A stretch of DNA of 64,000 nt from Strigamia acuminata (Eukaryota; Arthropoda; Chilopoda; Geophilomorpha; Linotaeniidae). The stretch is from assembly GCA_949358305.1 (NCBI GenBank), contig OX442314.1, forward strand, positions 38,475,211-38,539,210, given 5' to 3'. A model generated the notes under the pieces. It did no database searches and had not been told where the DNA came from. It worked only from the letters and a program-made list of their open reading frames with translations. Positions 21,701-29,253 of this stretch are shown here, one piece after another. How positions within the stretch are numbered: position 1 is the stretch's first letter; each line of letters starts with the position of its first letter. The position numbers were made by a program, and so were the translations under genes.

Positions 21701-23180
21701 GGTTATTGCAGTTTGTGCCGCGTCGTCGCGACGTTCTTTAGAAACGTGCGGCGAACACGGCGTGTTGGACGCTCAGGTCCCGACCGGCGACAGCATTGCT
21801 GCGTCGGTCCTTCGGGTCTCAACTATGATCGGCATTGCGAAGAAGGTCGGAAAGCGACCGTTCGCCATGCTGGTCAAGAATCAACTGTCGGGCTACTGCG
21901 GGGCCCACCACTTCCGGAAGGGGCACTTCCGGTTCCCAATTGGCCGGAGCCAATGACCAACAGCTCCACCTGGTGCGGGGGACCGCGCCAGGTCGCGCAC
22001 GAGAAACACACGAGGTGCGCGAGAGCTGGGAAGCGCCGTGCATTGCAGTGAAGTGACAGACTGTGTGGGCAGCCGGTCACAAAATATTATTTTACACTAG
22101 ATTACTTTATACTTGTATTTATTTTTATTTCATTTCTATTACCAGAGCTATCAGAATTAGATCAACCAGAATTACACCCACCAGAATTATATCCATCCGA
22201 ATTAGACCCCATACATGACAACACTGACAATGATGGTAATGCAATTAATAATTTAAACAAGAGTTTTGTTAAAAGTAACTTTTTTATTTATTGCAGAAGA
22301 CATAGATATTCACAGTGACCAATTTCAGTCCAAAGTTGACGGCTTCATACAACAGCATTATCCTCCCATGACTACTCCAGAAGCCGAAGTCATCGAGAAA
22401 CTCACAACTGGCCAGTCTGCTAATGCAGATTGGTTTAAGCAGAGAGCCAACAGGCTAACAGCTTCACATTTTGGTCAAGCTGCAAAATGTGTACGAAGTT
22501 GTGAGAGTGCTGTGAAGTCAATTTTATATCCATCAGCAAACTTACTATCCAAGGCGCTGGAATACGGCAGAAAGATGGAGCCAGTGGCAGTAGCCAGTTA
22601 TGTACACGAAAAAAAGAGGAGGGGAAGCAATGTGTGTGTATTTGAGTGTGGGTTATTTGTAAACCCAGCTCAAACTTTTTTGGCAGCCTCTCCAGACAGA
22701 ATAATATCTGATGCATCTGAGATACCTGATGGAGGGTTACTAGAGATAAAATGCCCTTATTCCTGTCAAAATACAACTATTGAGCAGGCATGTGTGAACA
22801 AATCTTTTTGCTGTCAAGTAAAAGATGGTATTATTTCTTTAAAAAGAAATCACAATTACTATTATCAGGTATGAGTGAAACATTAATTCCTATTTTTTTA
22901 ATCATTTAGCTATAATTTTTTATTTTTTTTAAAATAGATTCAAGGACAGTTGGCAGTTTCACATGGAAATTATTGTGATTTTGTTGTCTATTTAAATCCC
23001 AGCATCTTCATAGAAAGGATTTATTTTGATCCAATTTTTTGGGATTTATGTAACAAAAAATTAAACTATTTTATGAGGTATGCAATTATACCTGAATTGT
23101 TAACAAAGAGAATTAAAAATGGAAAAAAATTGTACAGAAATAATAATTTTATATCATATTCAAAATTTAATAAACAATAA
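9723..23180 (+). CDS. SWIM zinc-finger + YqaJ-type nuclease of the ISL2EU element, interrupted
   Basis: Exons: 9723-10005 joined (across a MITE) to 10436-10448, then 10504-10687, 10883-11054, 11112-11183, 22146-22235, 22297-22868 and 22938-23180. All have GT-AG borders. The first exons form a SWIM finger: SYC.CPAGLSGNCHHIGAVL (C-x-C...C-x-H). The exon 22297-22868 holds the YqaJ/lambda-exonuclease-like core: WFKQRANRLTASHFGQ, ALEYGRKMEPVAVASY, then AASPDRII and LLEIKCPYSC (D...E-x-K catalytic residues). Hydrolysis of DNA ends is the family function; its role in transposition is inferred. The 11184-22145 intron now holds an antisense LTR retrotransposon, and the MITE breaks the SWIM codon, so this copy is probably inactive. 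It ends 10 bp from the convergent transposase stop. The first exon may start further upstream. Confidence 0.8.
10006..10433. mobile_element. 428-bp MITE with TA target duplication (Tc1/mariner-like)
   Basis: The ends are inverted repeats of about 30 bp starting CCGTATTACCTCACATTAAG, and the flanks are TA at 10004-10005 and 10434-10435. Inside are repeated palindromes of the type TACCGGCATGCCGGTA at both subterminal regions. No ORF is present. Removing it with one TA restores the codon AAC between the first two cysteines of the SWIM finger. Confidence 0.85.
11217..11847 (-). repeat. Element A 3' LTR
   Basis: 631 bp, TGTGAG...GTCACA. It is nearly identical to 21451-22081. A third copy begins at 63904. 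Confidence 0.95.
11848..11870 (-). other. Polypurine tract of element A
   Basis: On the minus strand the sequence AGGGGGGGGAGA ends exactly where the LTR begins. This is the expected plus-strand primer for reverse transcription. Confidence 0.85.
12232..13812 (-). CDS. Third ORF of element A: Cys-rich, basic protein of unknown function
   Basis: The frame is open from 13812 to 12232 and overlaps the end of pol by about 90 bp in the -1 frame. There is no ATG near its start; the first is codon MDQRLL at 13461, giving about 410 residues. The N-terminal part is basic. A cysteine cluster follows (KFCCKM, then CTVCMGGG and ACMNCNGKK, C-x2-C spaced like a zinc ribbon or knuckle), then LYRPVENFFKFFMRPEHLLP. 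The C-terminal half is Lys/Thr/Ser/Pro-rich with nuclear-signal-like runs (PPRKKAKM, REKRARRH). No signal peptide or membrane segment is seen, so it is unlike a retroviral envelope. It could be translated by frameshift from pol or from a spliced RNA. I know no characterised homologue. Confidence 0.75.
   Translation of the reverse strand, partial: NFKTNYKYLAKTTTNFRSTSKNSTNTGKITRLNTRGTPLNSRNRFWTNHRSSRKRLRYFPKYAINTCTKFVYLTSADSVYKSFCSPTATDHHSSRIQTILEGIPNFIVSEIDKFCCKMDQRLLSTHTTCTVCMGGGLTHYPNLQVTACMNCNGKKIAYLYRPVENFFKFFMRPEHLLPNHKRVLTWGKVRSKTDRERDAEIYFKGLSASSTPTQPPRKKAKMSNKNSSFEPQTLVEATSNNSTVDTNKTAKQPSKNSTAKPILKGNGPKTSSATTKQMGISMETNISAELLELRLAVRTEHPTWSEKEVKDEAKKRRQLRKAADYQRHTNAIANTTSKTPAAATITSETAKTVSSETKTTEKTPVESKEFWSKQLSAPLFSLTVTAPTEVGTAENAFVFPKAGEPLQSANEIFSKTQVTTPAVEMPPVPGDVPTDLVFGGDAEVTPMIIEDVDTTIQVPKPEESSAPKPRSKSKSIADKNREKRARRHQTKTQRGLAENMSPIRQEEIDQLDELPVTPGKSLEPKE
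13716..17549 (-). CDS. pol: Element A Pol polyprotein (protease, RT, RNase H, integrase)
   Basis: Intact frame of about 1277 codons, entered from gag by -1 frameshift. In order: aspartic protease (ATALMDTGATHKYISG, about residue 90); reverse transcriptase with YLDD at 16249-16260 (about residue 430); RNase H (IHTDASGGGLGAVLMQ; ETDHRALKF); integrase zinc finger (H...H...CDRCQRCK); integrase core with D (GIDLIGPLP), D (LSDNGPQFIS) and E (TERVNRNIKS); C-terminal GPY-type module (DRFEGPYVV). It makes element cDNA and inserts it. All key residues seen are present and there is no internal stop, so the enzyme could be active. There is no good ATG at the start, in keeping with a Gag-Pol fusion. Confidence 0.93.
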   Translation of the reverse strand: MELGDGKRGTAVGGDFRVTNDCALTTILIPSEEDMCDSLFDEISSEKPNPCIVFSSKPEIDQVKVALKSGKSISQMPYIKTTLNGIKATALMDTGATHKYISGGMLKKLGLLRYMTPFLGNRIVQTGDRPTRPTGTITIPFKWRGGEFPETFTVLPSASEFILLGCSWIIKNRIIINLIDKEYFHIDFPAETFPFDGPPSAEDFGKAVIEQWEALIAESKESAVDTLTLEEQLLSKSHLSAKQRFQITALVNKHRHVFSSKAGCHPTLEHPIPTGDAPAFRCKDRPMNPKKAELYRELVAELLRDGWAEPCEGSYKNPPVIVAKKDGGYRLCIDFRWLNKITIKDVYQMPSISMILACLGGKKFFSTLDLTKGYYQIKLKPSDKKKTAFSTSDGTYQFNRMPFGLCNAPSAFQRMMDKVLGTAQYKWALAYLDDIIIFSDSFEEHLQHLDDILSKLDESKLTASPSKSFLCPENLHFLGFTMNQGNYSPNGDKVEAIVKYPTPSSIKQLQRFIGMVGFYAALIPNLSITQKPFFALLKKDMKWKWTEECNDAFEILKKQLAEGIMLPLPDFSRNFTIHTDASGGGLGAVLMQIDDHGALRPVAYASRTLQKAENNYSATDLECLAVVWAVEKFRPYIEYSEYEVETDHRALKFLMTMENPTGRLARWAMKLQNENFTIKYRKGTDNQVADALSRVSLDNVNPLEETTTLEEITETDALTFLSYEVDDSMSFENITLEQKKDKHLSVLMEWLELDEEQPRPVLPKFLEDRQYDCTLTRKGMLIIYAPFKSDLFAEESDLGTGFKIFVPPSLRLAALQLVQDHPMAGHGGIEATLERLKRIYFWPNMQKDVKLHVASCDRCQRCKPIQRKPKGLMIPTSPKIGRFEKVGIDLIGPLPRTQNRNRFILVVVDYATGWMEATPLRSAKMNALAPILKRFFSAHGCPRFMLSDNGPQFISDVYERLCEDAGVIPIKTTPYHPQTNLTERVNRNIKSMLRIFTFEHDQWDRCIEQINFALRSAPNSSTGFTPAMMTYGRELRPFWDNRDVSYDAPFDPERPYDAVRMLIARHKILLAAALKNKTLAQTKQKGYYDKHRSDVSFEVGDLVLLKTHPQSKAAIRYAASLEDRFEGPYVVTKVHSTNVYTLAKPITLQTRGTYNIVKLRRFIPSEGNATWPIPDEGDIEIPENQPRDAELTTKLPISTQPLNTGVTTKLPTPARPKNASTATKLLIPAQPLNILNQNMVLPLPNVISKQTTNIWPKPQQISGRPQRIRRTPARLLD
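17483..17534 (-). promoter_or_regulatory. -1 ribosomal frameshift signal between gag and pol
   Basis: On the minus strand the slippery heptamer G GGA AAC (17528-17534) is in the gag frame. A 7-nt spacer (17521-17527) follows, then a perfect 8-bp hairpin: CGCAGTCG (17513-17520) pairing with CGACTGCG (17483-17490), loop 22 nt. The gag stop (17495-17497) lies in the loop. A shift of -1 here enters the pol frame. Heptamer, spacing and stem fit the standard signal. Confidence 0.85.
17495..19120 (-). CDS. gag: Element A Gag
   Basis: 541 residues starting MPYTRSGKKT at an ATG. The N-terminal third is acidic then helical (likely coiled coil around ENDDLTSRLKEAEIA). The centre holds a Ty3/gypsy retrotransposon-gag domain (HHLFKFFRGEAGTWFSSA, then WQKFENEFIRRFKP and RLEKLYQQLTIPVHES). 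The C-terminal part is Ala/Pro-rich and has one CCHC zinc knuckle (CWGCGGPHFERQCP). It forms particles and binds the element RNA. The last 55 nt overlap pol. The frame is intact, which suggests recent activity. Confidence 0.92.
   Translation of the reverse strand: MPYTRSGKKTVESPAIKTSATNEDSDDDFNNLSSESTIEEEMTNEGNNKPLDQAMVETTCEIFDLKIENITTYAVWESALLAGANRTVEIEHEAGVFKQQSAEFNAENDDLTSRLKEAEIANRTHLRSIKTLSDLLTQQKSVMDNVTAAGHAMVEADRVAKAAKTAVSHTHSNTPVTVNGNMQNVTPQAVTMDSTFLAWGNTIGQEVDEPLGDFKPKDAIDLAKHINAIGMEAFHEEKTKAKAFLTDLKKALKYVNPYINQVLQHHLFKFFRGEAGTWFSSANKESWQKFENEFIRRFKPSDTALLAEIEKVRQASYESAAEVVNRLEKLYQQLTIPVHESQQIRKVLSILRPAAKDMARAALHANNSWASLKHACEITEASVLNEETVVSATPLVEKTETVFPPKQTPQQSVATATAAAAEKPKPFVPFGMRNPNGRTLFPAPKNAAVAAAKGAENTERSVVPSNKLKDYANKPRVGGCWGCGGPHFERQCPHREESAKATIELIEATKLHLAQQMFMASEFGWNSATGNEEPQSEETLE
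19121..21430 (-). other. Long leader of element A
   Basis: About 2.3 kb between PBS and gag. It contains no ORF that resembles a known domain; an open frame at 20936-20526 has no recognisable motif. A 54-60 bp direct duplication (CACGACTTTATTGTTTTGCA..., at about 19683 and 19734) lies inside it. Leaders of this length are unusual for gypsy elements and may hold packaging or translation-start signals. Confidence 0.6.
21431..21448 (-). other. Primer-binding site of element A (tRNA-Pro-like)
   Basis: On the minus strand, TGTGGGCCCGTCCGAGAT lies 2 nt inside the 5' LTR. It matches the well-known tRNA-Pro primer site of murine retroviruses at 15 of 18 positions. Confidence 0.65.
21451..22081 (-). 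repeat. Element A 5' LTR
   Basis: 631 bp, TGTGAG...GTCACA. It is followed by AAAT, matching the bases before the other LTR. The antisense strand contains several GC-rich open frames that are not genes. Confidence 0.95.
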
Positions 23181-23190
23181 TACTTTGTTT

Positions 23191-24919
23191 TTATGTTTGT
23201 CTAAGTTTTCTTAATGGTGTTTTAAGGTTTGTTAGTAAAGAACACACAGTAACTATTTGGTCTGCAATATCAATTGAGACTAGAGGTTGAGAAATGTTCA
23301 TGATTCTGTATGTCTTTATACGTCTAATAGCTCTTTCAACCTCAATCCTAACACTAGCAATTTTTCTTGTGTTAAGTACATCATGCTCAGGCATTTGAAC
23401 ATCTCTCTTTTTCATAAATTTAGGTGGAATATTCAATTCTATTCCATGGGGTAACAAATCTTTAATTTCAAATCCCTTGTCTGCCATCACATTGTGGCCA
23501 GGCACTAACTCATCCAAAAATTTAGAATCTTGTATTATTTTTCTGTCTGATGTGGACCCCCCAAACAAATTAGAAATGAAACATACAGTTCCATATGGAA
23601 CAATAGCAACCAGAAATTTATAACTAGTATAATGCTTATAATTTGAAAAGGTTTCACGCTGAGCCTTTAACCTGGAAGGAGACTGGACTTTGATTTCTGA
23701 ACAATCAATGATTAATGTGGTGTCTGGGTAGTTTCTAAAATATAAAGGGCACCTTTGCTTTATAAGATGTGGTGATGGAACGGGAAACAATTCCTTTAAT
23801 TCATGATATAGAAAAGTAATCCAGGTGGTAAAAATTCTACTAACTGATGTATGGCTAATTAAAAATTGCCTTGCCAATTCTGGAAGAGGACATGCTAATC
23901 TCAATCTAACCAGAGTTAAAAAGAGCATATTTTTTTTGGTTAGTGTAGCTGGAAGACCTGTTTTATTTTTTTTCTTATTTACCTTAGTGCTTCCTCCATT
24001 CCAGTATCGTAAATTCTGTGCATTATCTTTGATATGATCAAAAAAACATTCAAATGCCTTTACATTTGGAAAACCAGTATAAAAGTTTACTGTTTTATCA
24101 TTTAAATTCTCTACTGCCAATCTTGACTTCTGAAATTTCTCAACCCTAGCCTCTAATGTTACAATGTAGTTGAGTTTGGTTGCCAATTTATCTTTCAAGG
24201 TTACTTCACTTTTTTCATGTTGTTGAACTTGTTCTGTAAGCTGTTGTATCACTGAGTTTTTAGTTTCTATTGTATTCTTGAGTGATGCTATTTCATCTCT
24301 CAGCTGTTGTATTAATTCAGTTGGAGATAAACCATGAATCTCAGTTTCTATCAGTGTCGTCTCAACATCATTTGTTTCATGGTTTGTTACCTGAAGTTAT
24401 TAATAATTGTTTTTTTTTTAAAAAATCAAAATTAAAATTTAAGCAACGGTATTACGAGTATTCTTACATTGGTTGAGTCTTTAAAGATTTCATCATTTGC
24501 TAGAGTATTAGAGCTTCTTAAAATTTATTACCACTTCTTCCTCTTAAACGATTTCCACGAGCGGTAGCTTCAGCAATCTAAAAAATATTCGATATTAATT
24601 TTAAAAATATAACTAGAAATTTATTTTTTACCTTAGCTTCTGATGACCATGGAAATATTGAAGGGACTGCATTACGCTTCAAATAGATTCTTTTTGAATG
24701 CAAAAGAGGCCGGAAATCACTTTTTTGAAAGTGAACTGAACAGACTTTGCTTGCTGCTCCTAATTTAAATTTAGGACCTAAATCACGTCTGATTTTTACA
24801 ATCCATTCTTTTCTCACAGCTATATCACTTGGAAAAGCATGCCAAGTTACCCCAATCGGCCGTTTTCTACCATTATTAAAACACAGCGGAACAGCGCACG
24901 AGACACCCGAAACTGCCAT
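23191..24919 (-). CDS. THAP-domain DDE transposase of the ISL2EU element
   Basis: The first exon (24919-24632) encodes a THAP zinc-binding DNA-binding domain: MAVSGVSCAVPLC, WHAFPSD, then KVCSVHFQKSDF (C-x4-C...C-x2-H) and IPSIFPW-like AVPSIFPW. Small exons near 24577-24470 lead to the large exon 24391-23191. That exon has a coiled coil (LIQQLRDEIASL...) and then a DDE_4 catalytic domain: D in TTLIIDCSEIKVQSP, D in HNVMADKGFEI, E in RIEVERAIRRIKTYR. The protein binds element ends and cuts and joins DNA. The catalytic exon is intact. The small exons are uncertain: as read they need a 32-nt intron or carry a frameshift. The stop is 10 bp from that of the convergent YqaJ gene. Confidence 0.88.
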
Positions 24920-24992
24920 AGTAAATAAGCTCACGACGCGACCTTCAATCAGCATTCGAAAGTATTAAGATCGCTCAGCAGATGGCGCTGCA

Positions 24993-25010
24993 GTATCGCG
25001 GATCTTGTCT
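24993..25010 (-). repeat. Right terminal inverted repeat of the ISL2EU element
   Basis: GTATCGCGGATCTTGTCT, complement of 9166-9183, followed by the target duplication CT. Confidence 0.85.
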
Positions 25011-25290
25011 CTTGAATTTCGTCTTTCACATTCTCGAGATTTGGTTTTCTTTGAGGCATCGGTAGCACCTCCTTGCTTTCTTGCAAGCTTCTTTACGTTC
25101 TTCGATGGTGAGTGGGCAATCTGGGCTCGAATGTTCGGTTTTGTTGCAAAAAGTGCATTTATACAGGATCGCTGACAATGCTGAAGCGGAACCATTTGGA
25201 TTAGTTTTGTTTGTGAATTTCTTGAATACCTCTTCTTGTTTTTTAACAGCAGGCACATCTCTTCTCGTTCGCATCGCTCAATTGTGGTCA
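25011..25290 (-). pseudogene. BEL/Pao gag remnant, upstream half
   Basis: The minus strand reads VKKQEEVFKKFTNKTNPNGS, then CTFCNKTEHSSPDCPLTIEE and KARRCYRCLKENQISRM. C-x2-C...HSS-x-x-C and RC-x-x-CL-x-x-N-x-I-S are the hallmark knuckles of BEL/Pao Gag. A TGA replaces the final cysteine codon of the second knuckle. The frame resumes on the other side of the ISL2EU insertion at 9165 (KC-KKCDRNHH). Gag would package BEL RNA; this copy is dead. Confidence 0.8.
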
Positions 25291-25327
25291 CATTGCTCGA
25301 ACGTCATAATAAACTTTCATAACAAAC

Positions 25328-25358
<31 letters not shown>
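25328..25358. repeat. (AAT)n microsatellite
   Basis: About ten AAT units at the junction between the BEL remnant and the unknown repeat R1. Confidence 0.85.
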
Positions 25359-25359
<1 letters not shown>

Positions 25360-25374
25360 TTTTTTGTTTTAATT

Positions 25375-26410
25375 AAAAATATAAAAATATGATTTTACAG
25401 TTTTAAAGCAAAATCTAGAGAATTTATTTTGATAATTTAGTTTTAGTTTATTTCTTTTATTTTTAATTTAATCAAGTTACAAACTCTGAATAAAAAAGAA
25501 AATGAAACAATTTTTTTTATGGCAGCATCAGTACCGTTGCAATGATCCTTCTAGGCTACCATACGTAGATGTAGTAAAGCATAAAGATTCATTCTGTCGA
25601 GAACGATGCCCATGATTCAAGACAGTAAACCCCGTAGTCACGAAGCAGATAAAGGACTGGATGGCATGCGAAAACTCTGGTCAGAAAAATCACTCATGAA
25701 TCGTACGTATAATTTCTTCAGATGTGTAAGCACGAGTTGTTTTTATCGTGTTGTTTGTGTTACTTTTAGACAATTCAACCAATCTGCAACCGCACACTTG
25801 CTGAGCTCTCATTAGCTATATCCCTTCTTTATCACTCCACTTCCGTCAGCGCCATTTGTAAGTGTGGGACAGCTTCGTTCTGCTCGTCGTGAGTTTCTGC
25901 CATTTATCTTCAAACTCCTCCTAGAGCATCGAATTCATTTGTTTGTAATTTTATGTTCGTTAGGTTATTGTGATAATATTTCAGTGTTAAAATGTTACTT
26001 TTTTTTATCCTAGATTGCTCGTGTCGCCATTTTCACGCGGACCACGTGAACGATTGATACAATTCATTCCAAGCCCGCATCCATTCAACTAAGTTTATCG
26101 ATCTTTATATCGTTTTATTTTCCAAAGTTTGAATTGGGGGCAGAAAATCCAACTCTCTACCTCCTCGTGGTTGCCCCCGGACCACTGGACTCGTTCCAGT
26201 TGGTACTAAATGAGAGGTTTGGTGTTCGAAATTTATGTGCTGGTTTATAATTCATACGAACCAGTGTGTACAGTGTGATTCTGTTAGTCTGCATTCTATA
26301 AATGACTGTGGCATCTATCATACGCAACATTGGAGAGATAGACTGGTTTTTAGCTGGTCTACAGGTTTCAATTCGTTCTGTCTATCTCTTTAAGAGGTCC
26401 ATCGTGGAAA
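25375..26410 (+). repeat. Unknown repeat R1, copy 1
   Basis: About 1 kb, closely similar to 35375-36660. It starts in AT-rich DNA (TTTTACAGTTTTAAAGCAAA), contains the segment GAACGATGCCCATGATTCAA, and ends at AAGAGGTCCATCGTGG. ORFs inside are short and do not match anything. It could be a non-autonomous element or a duplicated fragment of a host gene. Similarity stops abruptly at the right end. Confidence 0.8.
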
Positions 26411-27905
26411 TTTCGAAACTAAGACAGTTCATTTTCAATGGGACATCTCAAAGATGTTCGCTCTTACATATAATTACAAAATTACAAAATTTCCAAATCA
26501 AATGTACTTCTCTTTTAGTTTTATTGTCACATGGGAAAATCTCTCAAATTATATAAAAACTAACTAATCTCCTTTGTTACAAGTTCTTATTGCATACAAG
26601 CAACAAATTAAGGGGAAAAAAAGTTCAAATCTCTGCAAATGGTTTCAATCGTCCATGATGGATCTCATATGCCATCCTCGCTCGCAGTTCTCCACCCTCC
26701 GCGAGTTTCATGAGGTCGCGATCTATCATATAGCGCCTCGCGAAGTGGATAATCTGGGGCCACATGACTCTCCATCTATTTATTTGGGGTTTTATGCACT
26801 CTCTGGTTCTGCGCACTGTCACCGTCAATCAGAATAAATTCTATTGGCAGATTCATAGATGTTTCGATTAAGGTGAAGCATCATAGACCTAGGCAACAAA
26901 ATAAATAAATCAATCAAATAATCAAATATACAAATTTCATAGAATAACTCTTTCTCACATATAATTTTATATTCAATCCTTAAAAATCTTTCTATAATTG
27001 ACATTAGGACATTCAAGACATTTCTAACCAAAAGAATAGAATAGGGTGAAAAATACTTTATTGAATTAAAAGTGGGGTGAAAACCCCTCAGCAAAAAACT
27101 CCCGTGTCATGACGCTGTAAACAAAGACACTTTGTGGCCAGTGCGTAATCACTGCCCCCTAAAAAATTTTCTGCATCAAAGAATACCGCACGGTTCAAAT
27201 GATAAAAAAATGTAACAAACAAAATTTGGCTTACATACCTAGATACCCGCGGTAATTCCTGGGAACATTCGTACACTCGTAAATTTACGCAGAAATTGGA
27301 CTGATGCCCCGGCTTGGGAGGATATTGCCGCAAATTAGCGACAAGCGGAGGACTAATTCATTAAAAGCAATAAAAGGGTCGAATTGTAAACGCTAATCTT
27401 TAGCGTCTAACTAACTTAAAAGAATATCAAACGTACATGTGAAGGTCCAAAAAGAAAAATATTCTTGACACTGTAAAGTGCCAACAAGTTACAAAAAAAA
27501 ATTAAAAACACCATAAAGGTCAAATGTGCCCTGGATGGGCATCATTACAACGTAGGACGTAAAAGGATAAAAATAAGAAAACATAAATTCGTATAAAGCG
27601 TAGAATATGACAAACCCATAGACCAAACACATAACATTTCTGGTTGGTTATTGGTTATAATGACAACTGCTCGTTCGAGTTGAAAGAGGAACAGCCCCAA
27701 AAAATAAAAATAATAAGAATATCTGAAATAATACGGGTAACGAGCATTTTTAAATTCCTAAATTCGCTTTAGTGCATTAAACAAAATGTAAGTCGCGGGA
27801 AGCGCTACAAGTGTTAAAAAAAATGATTAATGACATATATGTGTATTATAAATATAAAACCCCCCCAAAAAAATATAAAAACCTGGTGCCCAACAAGAAA
27901 ATAAA
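26411..27905. other. AT-rich stretch without recognised gene
   Basis: I find no conserved protein. Minus-strand open frames at 26828-26625 (MTVTVRRTRECIKPQ...) and 27333-27240 (QYPPKPGHQSNFCVNL..., ending at a possible GT donor) have coding-like composition and could be isolated exons. I cannot assign them. Confidence 0.4.
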
Positions 27906-27909
27906 AAAG

Positions 27910-28823
27910 ATTATTAGTCTAGTTCTAGTTCCATCTGCTCGCTCCAACTTCCAGAAGGAATGAGCGAATGAGGCGCGGCAATGACAGGTTCTTCCTGTTT
28001 TGAAGCTTCGGCAGAAGTTGCATCTAAAGAGGGGGAGGTAGAAACATTGAGAGGCGAATCTCTCAGCTCGGGAGCGTTCTCTGCCGAAATACAAATACTA
28101 AAAAAAATTATAAATTGACCTTAAAAAATGTTCAATTGTCTAAATGGAACCACAAATTCTATAAAAGAAACTCTAATTTGACCGTTTCTTTTCTCTCTTT
28201 GGTCTCGGTAGTTTATGTAAATTTCACCCATTGCAGCTCCGATAAAAGTTGCGTAATCATCAAATTGTCATTGTTTGTTTTTTGGAAAGGGAGCCAAGCA
28301 ATGGATTATATAAATGTCCCATCCAGTGACAGCCTATAAAAAAAATTAATACAAAAAAAAATTTAAAAAAAAATTAACATACAACAAAAGTAAGGCGTAA
28401 AACTGCTGCAACCAAACTAAGGATCAATGTCAGAATCCATTGTTTGTTCGAATTCGCTTTCTTGTGTCTAAACGAATTTACAAACAGAACTAATCCCGCC
28501 GATAGAAAAAAATCAACGAAGATTCCATTAGATGCATTCTCCATTGGTCGGCGCCATTGAACACACATGAATACGTTAACGAAGTGTGTGAAGATCTTTG
28601 TTCCGCAGAAGATTTCAACATATTTTATAAACACGGAGGAAAGATAACTATTTCGGTATACCGATGACGACTTTTCTGATGAGAGGCTGGACAAGAAAAA
28701 CCCCTAGATTAATCTCTGCATTTCTGTTTCGGTCGAAGCAGAAAGTGAGAACAAAAAAGGTGAGGGCAAACGTCCAGGCTGCCTCATCAAAACCTCCGCG
28801 ATCAAACAGGAGCAACTGCATCT
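27910..28823 (-). CDS. Spliced gene of unknown function, probable multi-pass membrane protein, damaged
   Basis: From 28823 the minus strand starts MQLLLFDRGGFDEAAWTFAL and continues FFVLTFCFDR... to a stop near 28655. A second open block (28640-28395) reads KYVEIFCGTKIFTHFVNVFM, then GIFVDFFLSAGLVLFVNSFR and WILTLILSLVAAVLRLTFVV, i.e. about two membrane spans, ending at a GT donor. An exon from 28340 reads AVTGWDIYIIHCLAPFPKN, has an in-frame TGA, then DDYATFIGAAMGEIYINYRD. The last exon (about 28080-27910) is an acidic tail ending SWSEQMELELD. The first block is a frame apart from the second, so there is a hidden intron or a frameshift. I do not recognise the family. Membrane location is inferred from hydrophobic runs. 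Confidence 0.4.
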
Positions 28824-28829
28824 CCTAAA

Positions 28830-29253
28830 AACACGCTATAATCAAACAGTATAAAGAATTTTGTGACGGGAAAAAGGAGCATGAATAAATTATGTACTAA
28901 TATTAAAGAATATCTAAGGGGTAAGGCGAGGCTGCACTGCAATGGGAATTGCAGTAAAGGCTGGAAAAGAACATTTGGGTGACATTAGTCACTTAAGAGG
29001 TTGAGGGAGGTCACAGCAAAGTGACCACAAATAGCCTGAGGGCTAGAAAGGAATAAATACTTGAATAAACTGAAAATAAAGGAATAGACCATCTGACTTC
29101 GTAAATAGAGCGACAGCATAAATTGATAGATGAATGTGATTAAAACATGTAATTGAGCCAACACAAATGTGGTTGGTTCCTTGTCACCAGCTCTGGTGAG
29201 TGGGTCTTTAAATTTTGACATTGTTAGACAGCATCCCATGTACCATAACGTAG
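28830..29253. other. No gene recognised
   Basis: An 84-codon minus frame at 29239-28985 is open but hydrophobic by chance and has no known motif. Confidence 0.4.

Larger units (their letters stand above)
11217..22081 (-). mobile_element. Full-length Ty3/gypsy LTR retrotransposon with three ORFs (element A)
   Basis: Two 631-bp LTRs (11217-11847 and 21451-22081) begin TGTGAG and end GGTCACA. They differ at four positions that I can see, so the insertion is fairly recent. The flanks are AAAT on both sides (11213-11216 and 22082-22085). Transcription runs leftwards: PBS at 21431-21448, a 2.3-kb leader, gag 19120-17495, pol 17549-13716, a third ORF 13788-12232, then the polypurine tract at about 11848-11870. 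It sits antisense in an intron of the YqaJ gene. The length, 10.9 kb, is large for a gypsy element because of the leader and third ORF. Confidence 0.95.
9166..25010. mobile_element. ISL2EU-type DNA transposon, split by later insertions
   Basis: The ends are inverted repeats: AGACAAGATCCGCGATAC at 9166-9183 and its complement at 24993-25010. A second matched block, GCGCCATCTG, lies slightly inside each end. The element is flanked by CT on both sides (9164-9165 and 25011-25012), a 2-bp target duplication. It carries two genes in tail-to-tail order: SWIM+YqaJ nuclease on plus and THAP+DDE transposase on minus. This pairing, with a 2-bp duplication, is characteristic of ISL2EU elements (PIF/Harbinger-ISL2EU-Spy group). 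Subtracting the nested MITE and LTR retrotransposon with their target duplications leaves about 4.5 kb. It interrupts a BEL/Pao gag. Confidence 0.85.

Noticed and set aside
24517-24531. 15-nt GT...AG micro-intron in the ISL2EU transposase
   Set aside because: Below any plausible intron size, and a stop follows in either case; a 32-nt alternative or a frameshift is more likely.
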